Shown: one piece after another, positions 21,745-23,383 of the stretch | Layout: the number at the start of each line of letters is the position of its first letter | Position numbering within the stretch: position 1 is the first letter of the stretch | Source of the DNA: DATLZB01 sp035574175 | GTDB taxonomy: Bacteria; Pseudomonadota; Alphaproteobacteria; Rhizobiales; Hyphomicrobiaceae | Direction: 5' to 3' | Assembly: GCA_035574175.1 (NCBI GenBank) | Contig: DATLZB010000155.1 | Coordinates: 1-23,383, forward strand | DNA length: 23,383 nt | Notes under the pieces: generated by a model | What the model saw: only the letters and a program-made list of their open reading frames with translations | The model's database searches: none | What the model was told of the DNA's origin: nothing | Translations under genes and position numbers: made by a program

Positions 21745-22824
21745 TCATCTTTGCGATTCGTCGACTGCCGGTACTTCCAGCATCTCGGCCACCCGCACCG
21801 GCGTGCCCTGCTGAGCGGACCGCGTGATGGCGAGCGTCGTCGCCAGCGTCATCGTCCCATCCCGGCCGCTGAGGACCGGCGCCTCGGTCCCGCGGATCAC
21901 CCCACAGAAGTTGCGCATCTGCTGATGATAAGCATCGGCCGGGCGAATGGGAACGAGCATCTGCGTCATCGGCGCATCCCAACTTTCCTCTCCCGGATTG
22001 TGCCAGCGGTGCCGCAGTGTTGGCACTGAGATGGACCCCTGGGTGCCGGCCACCAGATAGCAGTCCTCGGGCTCATGGGGGCGGTTCGGGTTCTCCCGCG
22101 AACCCCATTCCCACGACCAGGGGGCAGACACGGCGTCGGAGACAAGCAGCGTGCCGAGCGCACCGTTCCTGAACCGAAGCACGGCGGCGGCCGTGTCCTC
22201 GACCTTCAACCCGCGGACAGCGCTCCCGGTCGCTGCACTGACGCTCTCGACATCTCCACACAGCATGCGCAGGCAATCGATGTCGTGAATGGCGTTGATG
22301 AGGATAGGTCCGCCGCCGGGTTCGCGTCGCCAGGCGACATTGAAGTAATCCCTTGGCTTGTGGCTGAGCCAGAGGCCGTTGACGGCGACAATGCGGCCAA
22401 TCCCGCCACCGGCGATGATCTCCGCGGCCTTGCGCATGATGGGGTTGTGGCGCCGGTGATGGCCGACCAGTGTCGGCACGCCGGCTTTCTCCGCTGCTTC
22501 GACGAGCTTGAGCGCGGAAGATACCTCGTCCGCGATCGGCTTCTCGATGAGGATCGGGATGCGGCGCGCCACGCAGGCAAGCCCCACCGCGACGTGAAGC
22601 TGATTGGGGACGGCGACGATGGCGCCGTCGGGCTTGATACGGTCGAGCATTTCCTCGGCGCTGGTGAAGTGCGGGTAACCGAGTGTTCGTGCCTCCTCCG
22701 CGGCGGCAGGCGAGGGATCGGCCACGCCGGCGAGCGCGTAATGCGGGGCGCCCGACCGGAGCACAGAGATATGTGTTCTGCCGATGAGGCCGGCCCCGAT
22801 GACGGCGATGCGCACTGGCGCCAT
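21745..22824 (-). CDS. Gfo/Idh/MocA-family oxidoreductase
   Basis: A 359-residue NAD(P)-dependent dehydrogenase. The Rossmann motif VIGAGLIG (Gly10-Gly15) is at the N-terminus. The family EKPI motif has the conserved Lys95. The substrate domain carries INAIHDIDCLRML (His180/Asp181, the usual active-site pair). Family members oxidise inositols, sugars and related cyclic polyols. ATG 22824 has TAGGAG about 10 bases upstream. It lies 10 bases after the CoA transferase stop and 10 before the AroE-type start, so all three are tightly coupled. A role in oxidising a ring hydroxyl of the imported compound would fit the locus, but the substrate is not shown by sequence. Confidence 0.92.
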   Translation of the reverse strand: MAPVRIAVIGAGLIGRTHISVLRSGAPHYALAGVADPSPAAAEEARTLGYPHFTSAEEMLDRIKPDGAIVAVPNQLHVAVGLACVARRIPILIEKPIADEVSSALKLVEAAEKAGVPTLVGHHRRHNPIMRKAAEIIAGGGIGRIVAVNGLWLSHKPRDYFNVAWRREPGGGPILINAIHDIDCLRMLCGDVESVSAATGSAVRGLKVEDTAAAVLRFRNGALGTLLVSDAVSAPWSWEWGSRENPNRPHEPEDCYLVAGTQGSISVPTLRHRWHNPGEESWDAPMTQMLVPIRPADAYHQQMRNFCGVIRGTEAPVLSGRDGTMTLATTLAITRSAQQGTPVRVAEMLEVPAVDESQR

Positions 22825-22834
22825 GGATGCGCTC

Positions 22835-23383
22835 CTAGGGCTGAAAGTATTCGACAGCCATGACGGCCGGATCGCGCGGAACAATCGGCGCGAACCGCAT
22901 GCGCGCCAGCACGTCTGTCTTGATGTCGACGCCCGGTGCCACTTCCGTAAGCGCGACGCCCTCTTGGGTCAGACGGAACACCGCGCGCTCGGTGATGTAG
23001 AGAGCCTCCTGCGCCCGCTTCAGCGCCTCGCGGCCGGAGTAGGTGATCTGCTCCACTTGGGCCACGAACTTGGTCACCTCGCCGTGTCGCTTGATCGTCA
23101 GCCCCTGGGCACCGATCTCGAGCTCGCCGCCCTTGGCGTCGAAGGTCCCGCAGAACACCACCTTCCGAGCATTCTGCGCAATGTCGATGAAGCCGCCAGG
23201 GCCAACCGTCATGCCGCCGAGCTTGGAGGCGTTGACATTGCCCTCGGCATCGATCTCGCCGAAGCCGAGGAAGGCGATGTCGAGGCCGCCGCCCGAGTAG
23301 AAATCGAACTGCGAGGGGCCGTCGATCATGGCGGTCGCGTTGCGCGCATAGCCGAACAGCGTACCGTCGAGCAGCTCCCCGCC
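22835..23383 (-). CDS. Class I CoA transferase, C-terminal part (cut by window edge)
   Basis: The last 182 residues of a CoA transferase of the fused acyl-CoA:acetate/3-ketoacid type (YdiF/propionate CoA-transferase-like). The visible part reads through the window edge with no stop. Recognisable blocks are FDFYSGGGLDIAFLGFGEID, EGNVNASKLGG, GPGGFIDIAQNARKVVFCGT and TYSGREALKRAQ. The C-terminal TEVAPGVDIKTDVLARMRF is also typical. The catalytic Glu lies upstream, outside the window. Such enzymes move CoA from one acid to another and would activate a carboxylate in this pathway, perhaps for the acyl-CoA dehydrogenase. First visible gene of the minus-strand operon. Confidence 0.92.
   Translation of the reverse strand, partial: GGELLDGTLFGYARNATAMIDGPSQFDFYSGGGLDIAFLGFGEIDAEGNVNASKLGGMTVGPGGFIDIAQNARKVVFCGTFDAKGGELEIGAQGLTIKRHGEVTKFVAQVEQITYSGREALKRAQEALYITERAVFRLTQEGVALTEVAPGVDIKTDVLARMRFAPIVPRDPAVMAVEYFQP

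Noticed and set aside
1..23383. CRISPR arrays, insertion sequences, prophage or toxin-antitoxin genes
   Set aside because: No regularly spaced repeats, transposase or integrase sequence, or small toxin-antitoxin gene pairs were recognised on either strand.

Overview
The window is GC-rich chromosomal DNA from an alphaproteobacterium, most likely Hyphomicrobiales (Rhizobiales). The reasons are the gene order coaD - two cyclophilins - queA - tgt, which is characteristic of that group, the paralog types present, and the frequent GTG starts. No species can be named from the sequence alone.

Layout. Positions 1-6467 look like core genome: the start of an aldo/keto reductase (minus strand, cut by the window edge), a LysE/RhtB exporter, a C-terminal scrap of a cytochrome P460-like haem protein, coaD, a periplasmic and a cytoplasmic cyclophilin, queA and tgt (queuosine synthesis, ATGA overlap), an EamA-type transporter on the minus strand, and tRNA-Lys(TTT). 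Positions 6676-23383 are accessory catabolic DNA. The first part is a split UxaA-family lyase closely resembling (R)-sulfolactate sulfo-lyase (suyAB), divergent from an Ldh2/ComC-type dehydrogenase. Next comes a minus-strand operon of a bimodular 3-dehydroshikimate dehydratase/HPPD-like protein and an acyl-CoA dehydrogenase. A divergent LysR regulator follows. Then a plus-strand operon encodes a complete branched-chain-amino-acid-type ABC importer (binding protein, LivM, LivG, LivF, LivH), an amidohydrolase and an NAD-dependent epimerase. Converging on it is a minus-strand operon of a CoA transferase (cut by the window edge), a Gfo/Idh/MocA oxidoreductase and a shikimate dehydrogenase paralog.

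How the genes may work together. The right-hand 13 kb reads as one catabolic locus: an importer for an organic acid, AroE-type and MocA-type dehydrogenases, a lactonase-like amidohydrolase, and the dehydratase that turns 3-dehydroshikimate into protocatechuate. A CoA transferase and an acyl-CoA dehydrogenase sit in the same operons. Shikimate or a related hydroxylated cyclohexane/cyclohexene carboxylate is the best-supported substrate class, but this is inference.

The two strongest unusual signals are these. (1) A 41-base element, identical at 31 of 41 positions without gaps, occurs once on each side of the LysR gene, oriented towards the dehydratase operon and the transporter operon respectively; it carries a TAAC-N5-GTTA dyad and is a likely shared operator/promoter. 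(2) The tgt product lacks three of the four zinc ligands of its family although its catalytic residues are intact.
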